Shown: in pieces, positions 12,601 through 22,750 of the stretch | Numbering within the stretch: position 1 is the first letter of the stretch | Layout: every line of letters starts with the position of its first letter | DNA from: Tubiluchus corallicola | Taxonomy: Eukaryota > Priapulida > Priapulimorpha > Priapulimorphida > Tubiluchidae | Direction: 5' to 3' | DNA: 64,000 bases | NCBI GenBank assembly: GCA_030141605.1 | Contig: JAQGDQ010000459.1 | Span: forward strand, 118,668-182,667 | Made by a program: the position numbers and the translations under genes | Notes under the pieces: generated by a model | Told to the model about the DNA's origin: nothing | What the model saw: only the letters and a program-made list of their open reading frames with translations | Databases searched by the model: none

Positions 12601-15600
12601 GCAGTCAACGAGAATGCTTGACGTCAGTTGTTATATCACTGTTTAGAAGAAGCAAAAAGAAAGGTAATAGTAATCAACTAGAGTCTTTCTCATCAAGGCA
12701 TATTTTCCTTACCGTTTTCTAAAGCCTTGTGAGCTTTCCTAACCGTCGAAGCAAGATGAGGAAGCTTGGCAACATGTTTTACACCCTTGTATTGACCATC
12801 CGTTCCAGTGTTTAGGAACGTCAGGAAAACTGTCAAAACCTGAAAAGATTAACGATTTAGCAGGAAGCTAAAATTAAAAATTATGATATGATTACGAAAT
12901 TACATAACTAGTACACATTTTACAAAACGCAGTTACGAGAATTTGACTACTTCAACAAATAAGCGTAAAGATATCTATTTTATTTTGTTTTGATTTATTT
13001 ATTTGCAATACATCTATGAACAGAAGTCATGAGACTTAAATATTATGTCCATTAAAACCATTGTAAGATATATCGACAATGTATAGAAAGTAAAATTACA
13101 GCTAAAAGTACAAAATACATAGAACATGGTTTGTACAGTAAAAACACACAGTATGTGCAAATAATTAAAAGTGCAGGTAAAATGGATGTAAAACTGATTA
13201 GTACGATAAAATTGTATAATTATTGTAAAAATTTACATATTACATGATTTCTCAAATCACAAGTTTTCTAGTAAATAGTTTTTAGCAGTTTCATTTATTT
13301 ATATTACTCGCTTGTTTTATTCCACTGGGTAAATTATTCCACATTTTAGCACCATTGTACGTGACAGAATGTTTCATAACATTGCTTTTGCACCGAGGAG
13401 TATGGAATTTGTGGTATTGTCGAGTTTGGTATGAATACATACTCTGCTATTATAATTGAAAATACCGTGATACACAACAATCGAACCCTCGAACAGCATT
13501 TATTGCATTTTAATGTACAATTAAAAATATTGGCATCACAGTACAAAAGAAATACAAAGTATTTCAACATGGAAGTAAAAAGGAACTTTGGCAAAAGCCA
13601 GGCAACATTTTCTGCGTATTTTGCATTTAATTACAATATCGATTTACATTATGATGTAAACTAGTTTGTTTAATCTTCCTGAAACGAAGTTTCATTTGAC
13701 TTTTCAAAATTCAAAACGAAAAAATCGTAACCTGTGCGTGACGTAAGCAAAATGAAACTTCAACGCCCAAAATTAACTTCATATTTCACATCATTTAATT
13801 TGTGAAATTAAGTTACGAACAAGGTTTGCAAATTAACAATGAATCACGCTGTCTCACCGACGAAATTTGCCCAGTATGTATTATATTATTGTGAGAACTA
13901 TTCATACATAAATTGACTTTAAAATGACTGATAAATTAAGCATAAATTATAGTAGTCCAAATATAAAAATGAAATATGGAACTGAAAAAGAAAAAGAGAA
14001 GAGAAGAGAAAAAGGGAAAAGACATCAAAAGATGAAAGAACAAGTGCACGATGAATGAAATACACGATTGCATGAGCGATTAAATTGTAAGAAATAACAA
14101 ATTCACTGTGCAAGATGCAGAACAAGTGTTTCTTACTTTTTTTTACTTATTGTATTTTTTTACTTAAAATAGATTGTATATTATACTTACTAATATGGCT
14201 GTCATTACCAAACCGTTTGCCATTGCGCTCTGTAATCACTATAATAACAATAATAATAACAACTATGGTTATTTGCTGTGAGGCTCAGATCATGTATGTG
14301 AACTCTTCGTTTCATAGCAGCGTTTAAATAGGCAATTTCGGGTTAGTAACCCAAATGATCGTCCTATTGAGCCCATAAATAAACATCAACATAAACAAAC
14401 TGGACATAAGACAGTTTAAACCGAAACACGAATTGTTCCCTCAGGGCACAGCTCTGGGGCCAATTCTGTTTTACGTGTATATACTACAAATCTACTTCTG
14501 TTCAACTTACAAAATTAATCTTCTGTTTATCACACAAACTAGTCAACATTTTCACCAGTTTTCACTTTTTAATTATCTGTTAAAAGTAATTGCGAATGAA
14601 TACAGCCAGTAGCATCAACAGTAGCAGCAGCAGCAGCAGTAGTAGTAATAACTATTTGTTAAATGTAAATTTATTTTCTCATCTTTTCATTAATTATTGT
14701 TCAGTTTTCAGAGCTTATTGTTGAAATATAAAGCCACGTGATAGTCATTTATTTGTTACAGTGCCATTTACATACAAATCAGACCTGCTTGGGACGCGAA
14801 AGAAACATGCAAATAATACAGTTAAAATCTTTATTTCTCCTACATGGGCAACGTACCTAGGTTTGTGGGGCGAGGTTTTCAACTGTTGCTCTTCCACCTT
14901 GCTAATTTTCGATTATCTTACTATTAAAGGAAGACACGATGATTTTCATATACTTCCCTATTTTTAATCCCAATAAAAAGTATACTTTTAAACACAATTA
15001 ATTCTGCAAAAGCGTTTCTGATAACAAAATAATGGAGTAAAATCTTAATTAACGGTGGGCGAGTCCAACTACTGATGACATCACAAACAAACAATTTTCA
15101 ACAGGAAAAATATTCCACGAGGGTATTACACGTGTTTGCATAAGCGAAAATTGAAGTACAGTGCTACTGTCACAACTAACACATCTGAACTGAGAGGTAC
15201 AGCACCTGTTTTTGTGCAGTGCGTTTTCGAAATGCAGGCGCTAGTACCCGTCTAACTAGCGAATGGCGAAATGCATGAAACAGATAAGAACTAGCCGTGT
15301 CAACGTGAAATTGCGTTTGTGTGGTAATAATTCTTTCACGTAAGTCATTTTTGAAAAAAAAATAGAATGTTTCCTTTCAATATTTTAAAGAGTGGATTGT
15401 TCTGACTTACAGTTTAAGATTTGGTCCGGTTTTGCTTAAAGGAAACTAGTTCAAATCTAACAGTAAGCAATTTTTTACAAACTTTAAGCATTATGATTAC
15501 AGCAACTCTCCACAAATGTGGTGCCGAAAGAGCTTAAAGAACACGCAGTTAAATTTTTTAAGGCATTAGTCCAATTTGTTTGCTTCAAAATTGTTCAAGA

Positions 15601-16879
15601 TAACTCTGTCTTGGCTGCGTTACCGTTCCGTGTATTAATAGGTTTATTTTCAGCTTTCGAAATTTACAGCTGAATAGAGTCTACATTGAGAGGGTGCCTA
15701 TATATATATTCTTCCCTTGAGAGGGTGCCTATATATATATATATATTCTTCCCTTGAAAGGGTGCCTATATATATATATATATATATATACATATATATA
15801 TTCTTCTCTTGAGATTTTTGTAGTTAAATTTAATTGCATTAATTGCACTTACATTGTTTTTTGCTTAATTTGCATCATACATAATTTGCGATACGTTTTT
15901 ATATAGGTCCAACGAAAATAAGATCATAAAGGTTGTAAAAATTTTCCATACCATACTATAGTTTACTATGTATACTATATATACTAAACAATTGTATATA
16001 CCATACTATATCATACTGAATTTTGACTTATACGAGCACGTATAATTTGACCTGATCAAATATTGACACTATTACAACCCTGTAGGCATCAGCGGTATTT
16101 AGTAATTTACATTTGTAAAAACGCTCAACGAAAATAAGGCTAAAAGTTGGTAAACCTCTATATTATAGATGCATTATTTTAGCTTGCAGGATCACCTCAA
16201 TTGATTTGACATCCTAAAATACTGACACGGTTTCAACCTCGTTAGCATTACCGGTATTTAGTAATGGAAAACATAGTTCAGAATTCATATAAAATTTATA
16301 CTGTAATATATACGTGTTTCTGTTTCGACACACTACCTGTCAGTTGGTCTAAATTTAAAGTAAAAGCCATGTCTCTCGGCAAGCTGAACTTATCTTAATA
16401 TGTTAGAAAGTTTCAGCAATAAAAATGTGGTAAGCATCTCGTGTAATTAGTAAAAACAATTTAAAGTCGTGGTTACTTTACGCTTGTGCGTGCTCATTTC
16501 AGACGAAAAATGACGTCATCTGGTTTCCGTGTAATATAAACACTTATCCCACCAGCTGCTTCAGAATCCTTTTTAACTTATAGAGCGAATTCTATAAACT
16601 AAGTAACCAGCCCGGTACCTACTACGTGCTGGCAAGTTTACATGAGTATCTAAAAGTCAACAAAAACCTGTAAATTAATTATTTACACAATTAATGTTAA
16701 TTACTTTCAGATTTTAAAATGTAATCCTGTAGATTAAAGCAAAGTAACCACTTTAAATTTGGTCATAATTGATTGAATGACTAATTTTTAAATTAACAGT
16801 TAAACACAATATTAGAATAACAGAACTTCTAAGCAAACTGTAGAAATTTCTCATCGCGTACCTTCACACAGCTTGCCAT
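6608..16879 (-). CDS. Secreted short pentraxin-like protein (7 exons, 225 aa)
   Basis: Coding exons on the minus strand are 16879-16862, 12839-12713, 10959-10823, 9488-9355, 8983-8871, 6827-6711 and 6639-6608. All have GT/AG borders and phases that join without a frame break, giving 225 aa, the usual length of short pentraxins. Residues 1-21 form a signal peptide (MASCVK then VLTVFLTFLN). The fold is the concanavalin/LamG-type pentraxin sandwich: 'ITEFTWCMWLKP' (Cys93) and 'VWHNLCLTWKS' (Cys158) match the conserved disulfide pair and the pentraxin signature H-x-C-x-[ST]-W-x-S, with the His position occupied by Asn156 and a His just before it. 'VFLDGVLL' is the expected following strand. The acidic calcium loop of classical pentraxins (Q-E-Q-D) is not visible; 'VIFGYSGRMTD' stands there, so calcium-dependent ligand binding is doubtful. 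Likely an extracellular recognition protein. Exons 2-6 are solid; the first exon (18 coding bases) and last exon are inferred. Confidence 0.65.
7280..7600 (+). repeat. Probable LINE 3' end
   Basis: Within an intron of the pentraxin-like gene. The stretch ends in 'aataaatctaatctaatat', a short tandem tail of the kind left by non-LTR retrotransposons. Frames are broken and no motif is certain. Low confidence. Confidence 0.3.
9110..9215. repeat. Degenerate (CAGT)n microsatellite
   Basis: Repeated 'gtcagtca' words, a degenerate tetranucleotide array inside the intron between two pentraxin exons. Confidence 0.7.
9760..9960. repeat. Dispersed repeat family E, copy 1
   Basis: The piece starting 'taagtaagtaagt' then 'tagtttatcacca' and ending 'gttatcgaggtcag' recurs at 11360-11550 with high similarity. 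Position and 'taag' run suggest the reversed 3' end of a LINE family. Intronic. Confidence 0.75.
10385..10700 (-). repeat. Dispersed repeat family C, copy 1
   Basis: Related to 50505-51095 and 61040-61500. It carries 'aaacgtttcgacaggccgctg', a foldback (on the minus strand GACAG ... CTGTC followed by GAAACGTT), then one copy of the 78-bp unit that is tandemly amplified in the other two copies. No coding capacity. The GAAACGTT hairpin resembles sequences seen in Penelope-like retroelements, but no reverse transcriptase is present. Confidence 0.7.
11360..11550. repeat. Dispersed repeat family E, copy 2
   Basis: Matches 9760-9960 from the 'taagtaag' run to 'gttatcgaggtcagtca'. Intronic. Confidence 0.75.
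11551..12712. other. Intron of the pentraxin-like gene, no further feature seen
   Basis: AT-rich intronic sequence between exons 2 and 3. Nothing recognisable beyond a short 'attagattagatt' run near 11970. Confidence 0.5.
13000..13470 (-). pseudogene. LINE reverse transcriptase 3' fragment
   Basis: On the minus strand about 13445-13300 reads 'YQTRQYHKFHTPRCKSN' then 'YNGAKMWNNLPSGIK', the C-terminal block of CR1/L2/Jockey-type elements (compare 'INMWNNLPQNI' at 2660). The rest down to 13000 is A/T-rich 3' UTR. It lies in intron 1 of the pentraxin-like gene. Confidence 0.65.
14436..14500 (+). pseudogene. LINE reverse transcriptase motif relic
   Basis: Reads 'FPQGTALGPILFYVYI', the conserved block just before the catalytic box in LINE reverse transcriptases (usually VPQGSxLGPxLFxxYI). 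The flanks are out of frame. A short relic in intron 1 of the pentraxin-like gene. Confidence 0.5.
15060..15440 (-). repeat. Dispersed repeat family A, copy 1
   Basis: Shares a block of roughly 250 bp with 17756-18040 (same orientation) and with 25030-25500 and 46630-47045 (opposite orientation). Marker words are 'gcatttcgccatt' / 'aatggcgaaatgc' and 'cttacgtgaaaga'. Copy 1 has an internal deletion compared with the 25030 copy. No coding potential; probably a non-autonomous element. Confidence 0.8.
15685..15812. repeat. Tandem repeat, three units with expanding (TA)n
   Basis: Three units of 'ttgagagggtgcctata' then (TA)n then 'ttcttccc', with the TA run longer in each successive unit. Confidence 0.9.
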
Positions 16880-16925
16880 CACGGCATTCACGCTGCCCAG
16901 CAGACACCAGCTTACGTCATTTTTT

Positions 16926-16938
16926 TCAAATATGGCGG
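16926..16938 (-). promoter_or_regulatory. YY1-like core promoter motif upstream of the pentraxin-like gene
   Basis: The plus strand carries 'aatatggcggc', matching the AAnATGGCGGC word found near transcription starts of TATA-less animal genes. It sits about 50 bp upstream of the proposed start codon at 16879. Inference only. Confidence 0.3.
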
Positions 16939-16939
16939 C

Positions 16940-17755
16940 AGCATCGTTCGTATGGCAGGGGATAAAACATATTTAAATTTCTTTTATATTTCTAAGCAAA
17001 ACATTCTATGCGCATATGTTGTATTGTGATTTCAATATTTTTAATTATACATTAAAATGCAATAAATGTTGTTCAAGGTTGGTTCTTCCTTTAAAAATTT
17101 GCAATAAAGTCAACTCTAGTCAGTTTTTAGTAGGTGATTCGTCCCTGATTTATGCAGGTTTTCGGATTATATTTTGAAATTGTCTAGGTGCCTCTTATTC
17201 ACAATCCATTCATCATCTTATGTGTAATAGCGTAGTTTGTCCTTCTGTTCTTCTAATAAGTTGCTTGCAGTATATATGGCTGATGTGGATTTATAAGTTT
17301 GTCCTAAAGACCCACCTCCGCGTGCTACAAATACGGCTACGGTAACAGCAGTGATCAGTTCAGTCTAAAAATTCACCTCCAGTATAAATTTTTATACTGT
17401 ACTTATGTAATTAATTAAAACCTCCTTGTTTTTAATTATAAATTCTTTTTCTTGCAACAATGAACAAACATTAAAGCATTTCCCAATGACAACAAATGAT
17501 TTGTGATTATCTTTCTTTTAGTAGTATGTTAATCGTATAATTATAAGTAGTAATTTTGAATAAGTATAAAATCTACGAGAAACAAGCGACGATAATTAGA
17601 CGAGCGCCATCTAGGCGTTACAAAACGAAGTTTTCGTGTTTAAAACTTCACCAGAAGCTCCATCATTAGTCCAACTTTAATAAAACGATCTTTATCAATG
17701 TTTTTGAAAGCATCTACAATGATCCAAGAGAAATTTTGCAAGCCAGTATAAGCCA
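16940..17755. other. Intergenic, nothing recognised
   Basis: AT-rich sequence upstream of the pentraxin-like gene with no reading frame, repeat match or RNA gene that I can support. Confidence 0.5.
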
Positions 17756-18040
17756 CTACTGCCTGTCTAACACAGCACCTAGTACAGCACTTGTTTTTTG
17801 TGCAATCCGTTTCTGAAATGCAGGCGCTAGTGCCCGTCTAACTAGCAAATGGTGAAATGCATGTAACAGCGAAGAACTAGTGACGCGAACATGAAATTGT
17901 GTTTGTGTAGTAATAATTCTTTCACGTAAGTCATTTTTGAAAAAAAATAGTAAGTTTCCTTTCAATATTTTAAAGAGTAGGTTGTTTTGAGCAACAGATT
18001 AAGATTGTGTCCAATTTTGCTTTAAATTAAAGGAATACTG
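17756..18040 (-). repeat. Dispersed repeat family A, copy 2
   Basis: High similarity to 15190-15440 ('ctgaaatgcaggcgctagt', 'aatggtgaaatgcatg', 'ctttcacgtaagtcattttt'). Confidence 0.8.
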
Positions 18041-18737
18041 GACGATTGTTTAGACTCAATCTCATTCTAATTTTACTGTCCAAAATATACATTGTCTTGC
18101 CCATAAAAGTTAACAATTGTTCGTTATATTTGAAAAATTAGCTTTGAAAGTTAATTAACGGCAACGGAACTCGGCTATTGCTTACGTTAGAAACTAACAA
18201 CAGTTGATCAATGGCATGCATCTTCCCTTGCACGTCAAGCACGTTTGTGTTAGTGTTACTGCTTAAACGCGTGATGTCACGAAAATGGGCTCTATATCAT
18301 ATGACGTCAGAAACTAACACTGCAGTTCATGATCATGGTTATCACGGTGCCGCCTTCTATTTGTCGGCCACGCGAATGTGACAAAAAGGCGCCGTTGCCA
18401 ATCCTAGTAGATTCACTGAGCCTCGCGTAGCTTTCAAATTTTAACGAAACTTGAGTATCCGAGGTAATTATTATTTAATCTAAGCTTTGGTTTAAAATAA
18501 ACTATTGTAGTTTTCAATATTTTAGAGAATTCTTTATTCTGAACTCGTGTTTACACAATCATCCGGTTTTCCTTTAAACATCCGAAAATTCTTGGCAATT
18601 TAATATAATTACCTCCGCAGAAGTATAAGTTATATACATCGGTATGTCCTCACAGTAAGCGATATGAGCGCAGCTTAATCTGCTAGGCACAGCTGATGCC
18701 ACGTTATCCTAAGACACCACAAGCACTAAGCAAAGCA

Positions 18738-18852
18738 GCGCGTATATATAAGGAGAAGGCAAAGCTCTGCATTACTTCTTCTTACTTCTTCTTAGCTTTT
18801 TGGACGCCGCTTTCTTTACTTGAGCAAGCGGCTTGGAAAATAGAATAAAACC
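18738..18852 (+). promoter_or_regulatory. TATA box, hairpin and AATAAA within about 110 bp (possible solo LTR or short transcript)
   Basis: 'gtatatataagg' at about 18740 is a strong TATA box. Downstream come CTTCTT repeats, a hairpin (GCCGCTT ... AAGCGGC, about 18808-18835) and 'aataaaa' near 18845. A TATA box followed so closely by a polyadenylation signal is typical of an LTR, but I could not define matching TG...CA ends or a target duplication, so the call stays open. Confidence 0.3.
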
Positions 18853-19650
18853 TTATTTGTTTATTTAATATTTATGTAATTATTATTTAGTAAAACCTAC
18901 AGTTTCATTTAATATTTCAATTGTTGTACCTAACTTTAGGTTAAAGAATTTGATTGGAGGTAATGGACTACGTTCAAGTGTACTGTATAAAATCATCCAA
19001 TGAATCACACGTCCAGGGACATGATTCTGCTCACCTCCCTATGCCAGGACTCTCTGCTTGCCGCAAAGCCCCAAGTGGATTTATTTCTAAGGATCATTGC
19101 TAAAGTGTTTAAATCCTTCTGTGCAAAATCTAAATATTTGACCTCCTGCAGGTTTTTTAGCTGGTTCTATCTGTTGTTGGAAAGCTATCTTCACTGTTCT
19201 TAAACAGGCTGTTGCAGTGGGTGGACGTATTTTTTCAGCTCCGCAATTTAAGTGAAATTTAAACGCGTAAAAGTTCGTGAGCTTGACGAAACAAATAGCA
19301 GCTAGACAACGACGCAAGAGTAATTTGTAATCGCTGTATTGTGCAAAACTTGAACCTTTTAAGGCAGTGCAGGTTAGTAGGCCTGCTGTGTGATAACTTG
19401 CATTGTAACTTAGTTGTTGTAGTTGTTGGCATCCTTCTGTCTCGGAAGACAATGGAATGTGCGCCAAGAGAGTCCGATCCTTGAACGTCTCCAGGGCACA
19501 CGCATGGGCAAGGTGTATGGAGATCCTGAGTTGCCCAGACCGCAGGAACCCCCTCTCTTCCTCTCTGGTGTAGTCCAAAGGAAAGCGGAGCGATACGTTT
19601 GGCACCAGGTTGACTGTAGGAGCTGCCGGTGTCAGTGAGCATGCTGTACT

Positions 19651-19920
19651 GGTCCGCCTTCGGGGCTCCACTCCTGATTTGGAAGGTTTACTCCTCTACA
19701 CATGGCCGTTGGGTCACTTGACCTCCTCCGCCCTCTAGCCGTTGGCTGTTTGGACAGGTCCTCCGCCTAGTGTCGAGATACAGTGTGGGCATCCCGCAAG
19801 CCTATAGCAGCACCTGGTATTCCTAGGCGGTCACCCATCCAAGCACTAACCAGGCTCTACGTTGCTTGACTTCGGTGAACAGACGAGAACCGGTGTTTTC
19901 AACGTGATTTGGCCTTAGGC
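19651..19920 (-). mobile_element. 5S-rRNA-derived SINE, full-length head
   Basis: On the minus strand 19920 to about 19800 aligns with the whole of animal 5S rRNA: it begins 'GCCTAAGGCCAAA', keeps 'CTCGTCTGTTCACCGAAG' and 'AGCCTGGTTAGTGCTTGG', then 'GATGGGTGACCGCCTAGG' and 'AATACCAGGTGCTG'. The polymerase III internal control region (box C) is nearly intact. It does not end in the T-run of a real 5S gene but continues into an unrelated body ('GGGATGCCCACACTGTATC' ... 'GAAGGCGGACCA') that is also present at 47236-47437. This is the design of SINE3-class elements. It lies head to head with the LINE starting just after it. Confidence 0.85.
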
Positions 19921-22750
19921 ATTGTGACTTAACAAACCTGCAAATATGTCAGGCAGGAAATCTTGTCAATCATGTAAGAAAATTCAAAATCCTGTCAGTC
20001 TGCGGGAAAATGGTGATATACTATGCGACCGTTGTGCAAGCCAGATAGAAAACTCCAGTATTACCTCTGTAATGTGGAGGAATCTAAACAACTGTATTGA
20101 CTCATTAAGTAAAGAAATACAATCGATGAGGGCTGAACTAAAGGAACTAATAATACTGATCTGTCAACTAATCTTACAGAATTAAAAACTGAGATTATAC
20201 AATTTAACGATGAAACACTAAGCATGCAACCAGACGAAGTCATTGATAAACTGAATGATATAGTAAATGCTCTGGACAAGAAAATGAACAATCTCAAGCC
20301 AACATACAGTGCAACGGTAGGCTTAAGTGCTGGTTTAGCAAACAACACAATAGTAAAGAGCAATCATGTAGACAGCACGAAAATGCCATACGATCCTAAT
20401 AATCGCAATAATACACTGCAATAATCGATAACGTTAGAGATCCAGACATAGCTACTAACAGTACCAGTATAAAGAAAAATGCGTGTGAACACTTCCCTCG
20501 CACTAAGTTTGATTCAGCCTTTAGAACTGCGAAAGGCAAGATTCAAATACAGCTTTGCGGTACCGAGACAGCAGATACAATAATAAGGAACTGGAAACCC
20601 TTCTATCTCGGGACAAACACTAACGCGAGATACCCAGTAAAACAATAGCTGGGATTGTTAAGAGACTGTGACACTTCGCTAAGTGATGATGAATTACTGA
20701 CCGATGTTAAACACAGTAGCTGAAATTGAAAGGTTTAAAAGGAAAAGTGGTAAAGTACTTCCTGTAGTAAAGGTTAAGTTTGCATCGGAAGTAGACCTCT
20801 AGACAATGCTGTGAAAAATCGTATACCAATAGGAAACATCATCTGTGGCGTCGAAGTGTTCAACGCTAAACAAAGTACTCTATGATAGGGGTGAGCATCG
20901 AACGTTCGAGTTCGAACATTCGAATCGAATTCGAACGCTCGAATTCGATTCGAACGAGATTTTTTAGTTCGAACTCGATTCGAATCCAAAACTATAGATT
21001 CGAATAATTCAGCACTTCAATCACATATGTTCCTGATCACTAAAACGATTGAAATGTCATGCAATTAACATAATTTAGTTGTGATTTCTGTGCACAACTT
21101 TAAACAAATTACTAGTCGTTTTAATGCGGAACAAAATCTAGTGATATGCATGATCTTTGTAAGACGAATTTTTACTGGTGGTTCGAAAACTAGTTCGAAA
21201 ATCGTTCAATCTCAATTCGAATTCGGTTCGAATTCGAAACACTGAAGTTCAATTCGATTCGAATTCGAAAGTCACAAATTCGGTTCGATTCGAATTCGCT
21301 TTCTGGTAGAGAATGCTCACCTGGTAGTACTCTACGATGCTATACCTGTCAGAAATTTCGACACGTATCCCAGTGGTGTGACCAACCTGTTAAATGCGGG
21401 AAATGTGCAGGAAATCATGGAACCGCTAGTTGCAATTCAGATAAAAAACATTGTGCTTTCTGCAAAAAATCACAAGAAGCCTGGAGCCGGGAATGTAAGT
21501 CATATTTAGACGACGTTGAACGGCTTAAACAAAAATAACTTAGGATGAAATGTGAAAAATGTGACAGGTGTAAAAAGCAAACTTGTTTAAATGGCAAAAA
21601 AAACTCATTTACTGCCTCTGCTTCAATAGCTACCATTAAAATTGCACACGTATCTATATCTCAGATTATAATACAGTGAAAAATGAAAACTGGACGTGTC
21701 ATGTGTGTGTAATGACGAATTGTTTGCTTTTAATCATTTAGATAATGATAAAGATTGTTTAATCGCGAATAATAGAGACTCGTACTTTATTAATATTGAA
21801 AATCTCAATGAATTAGTATTTCCGCTTGTTGAAACGGAAGAATCTTTAAAACATAAACTAACTGAAGTAGATGCTGACAGTAACTGTTATAACAGTGCGT
21901 CATTAAACTGTCCTTACTATAATGACGATGCTCTTTCGGGTCTCAAAGTAAATAGTCCCTACCACTTATCACTGTTGCATTTAAATATAAGAAGTACTCA
22001 AGCAAATTTAAACGAATTCTTATGTTACAAGCATTAATCGTGAATTTGACGTATATGGCTTTTCTGAGACTTGGCTAACAAAAGAAAATTCTATGCTTTA
22101 CGAAATTCCAGGCTATAATCACGTTAGTCAAACTAGAGATACTAGGCAGCGTGGTGGTGGGGTACCTATTTACGTAAAGGACCACCTAGATTTTGATATT
22201 AGAAATGATTTAAATTGCAACGAGCCAATATGTCAGATAATGTTTGTCGAAATTAAAAGTCAGACTATGAGTCGTAAAATGTGCTAGTGGGATTATATAC
22301 AGGCCTCCTGGTTATGGTGTAAATATAGAAAATTTTAATGAAAAGCTAAACTGTATTTTAGAAGTAATAAGACATGAGAGTAAAAAGTGTTTCGTTCTAG
22401 GAGACTTCAACTTAGATTTATTAAAATTTAATGAACATTCTCCAACACATGAATTTTTGGAAACTCTATATTCTTATGGGCACTTCCCTTTGATAAACAA
22501 ACCAACTCGAGTTACTAGCCCCACTGCAACTCTAATTGATAATATTATCACGAATGACTTTAGCTGTCTTAGTATAGAGCAAAGTAATAATGGGATCATA
22601 TGTACGATTATCTTTGATCGTTTCCCTGTATTCTGTATTGCAGATGTAGGCGGCAAACAAACAAAAGAAACCTACAGACGCGTTTTTATTAAAGTAAATA
22701 AAGATAAATTTGAAGGAATGTTACAACTTATTGCGCGGAACGATGTTTGC
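19921..22750 (+). pseudogene. LINE 5' half: ORF1 plus AP-type endonuclease, no reverse transcriptase
   Basis: ORF1 starts with ATG at 19946. A Cys-rich N-terminal zinc finger ('CQSCKKIQNP', 'ILCDRCASQI') is followed by a coiled coil ('SLSKEIQSMRAELKEL'). A frameshift near 20150 is followed by an RNA-binding-like part ('DSAFRTAKGKIQIQL', 20510-20640). After the inserted MITE come CCHC-type knuckles ('CYTCQKF', 'CGKCAGNHG', 'CAFCKK', about 21335-21500). The second ORF has the APE-type endonuclease: 'LNIRS' (about 21980), 'GFSETWL' (22055), 'IYRPPG' (22295), 'LGDFNLDLL' (22400) and 'LIDNIITND' (22530). The final catalytic His motif (SDHFPV) reads 'FDRFPV' (about 22610-22630), so the His is lost. 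There are at least two further frameshifts (near 22015 and 22275). The sequence stops before any reverse transcriptase, which is unusual because most LINE copies are truncated at the 5' side. Confidence 0.8.
20883..21326. mobile_element. hAT-like MITE inserted in LINE ORF1, 8-bp target duplication
   Basis: The 8-mer GTACTCTA occurs at 20875-20882 and again at 21327-21334, exactly flanking this segment. Just inside are inverted ends: 'AGGGGTGAGCAT' on the left and the reverse complement of 'ATGCTCACCT' on the right. An 8-bp duplication with ends close to CAGGGGTGAGCA is diagnostic of hAT transposons. The roughly 444-bp body has no transposase and is full of TTCGAA palindromes at both ends. Removing it together with one duplication copy leaves ORF1 in the same frame on both sides. 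Confidence 0.85.

Noticed and set aside
19087-19671. 194-aa minus-strand frame (and a 127-aa overlapping frame)
   Set aside because: Begins inside the 5S-derived SINE body, shows no recognisable domain, and two frames are open over the same stretch. I cannot support it as a gene.
19800-19920. A functional 5S rRNA gene
   Set aside because: Several substitutions in the stem and loop parts, no T-run terminator after the 3' end, and the same downstream body in a second truncated copy point to a SINE.
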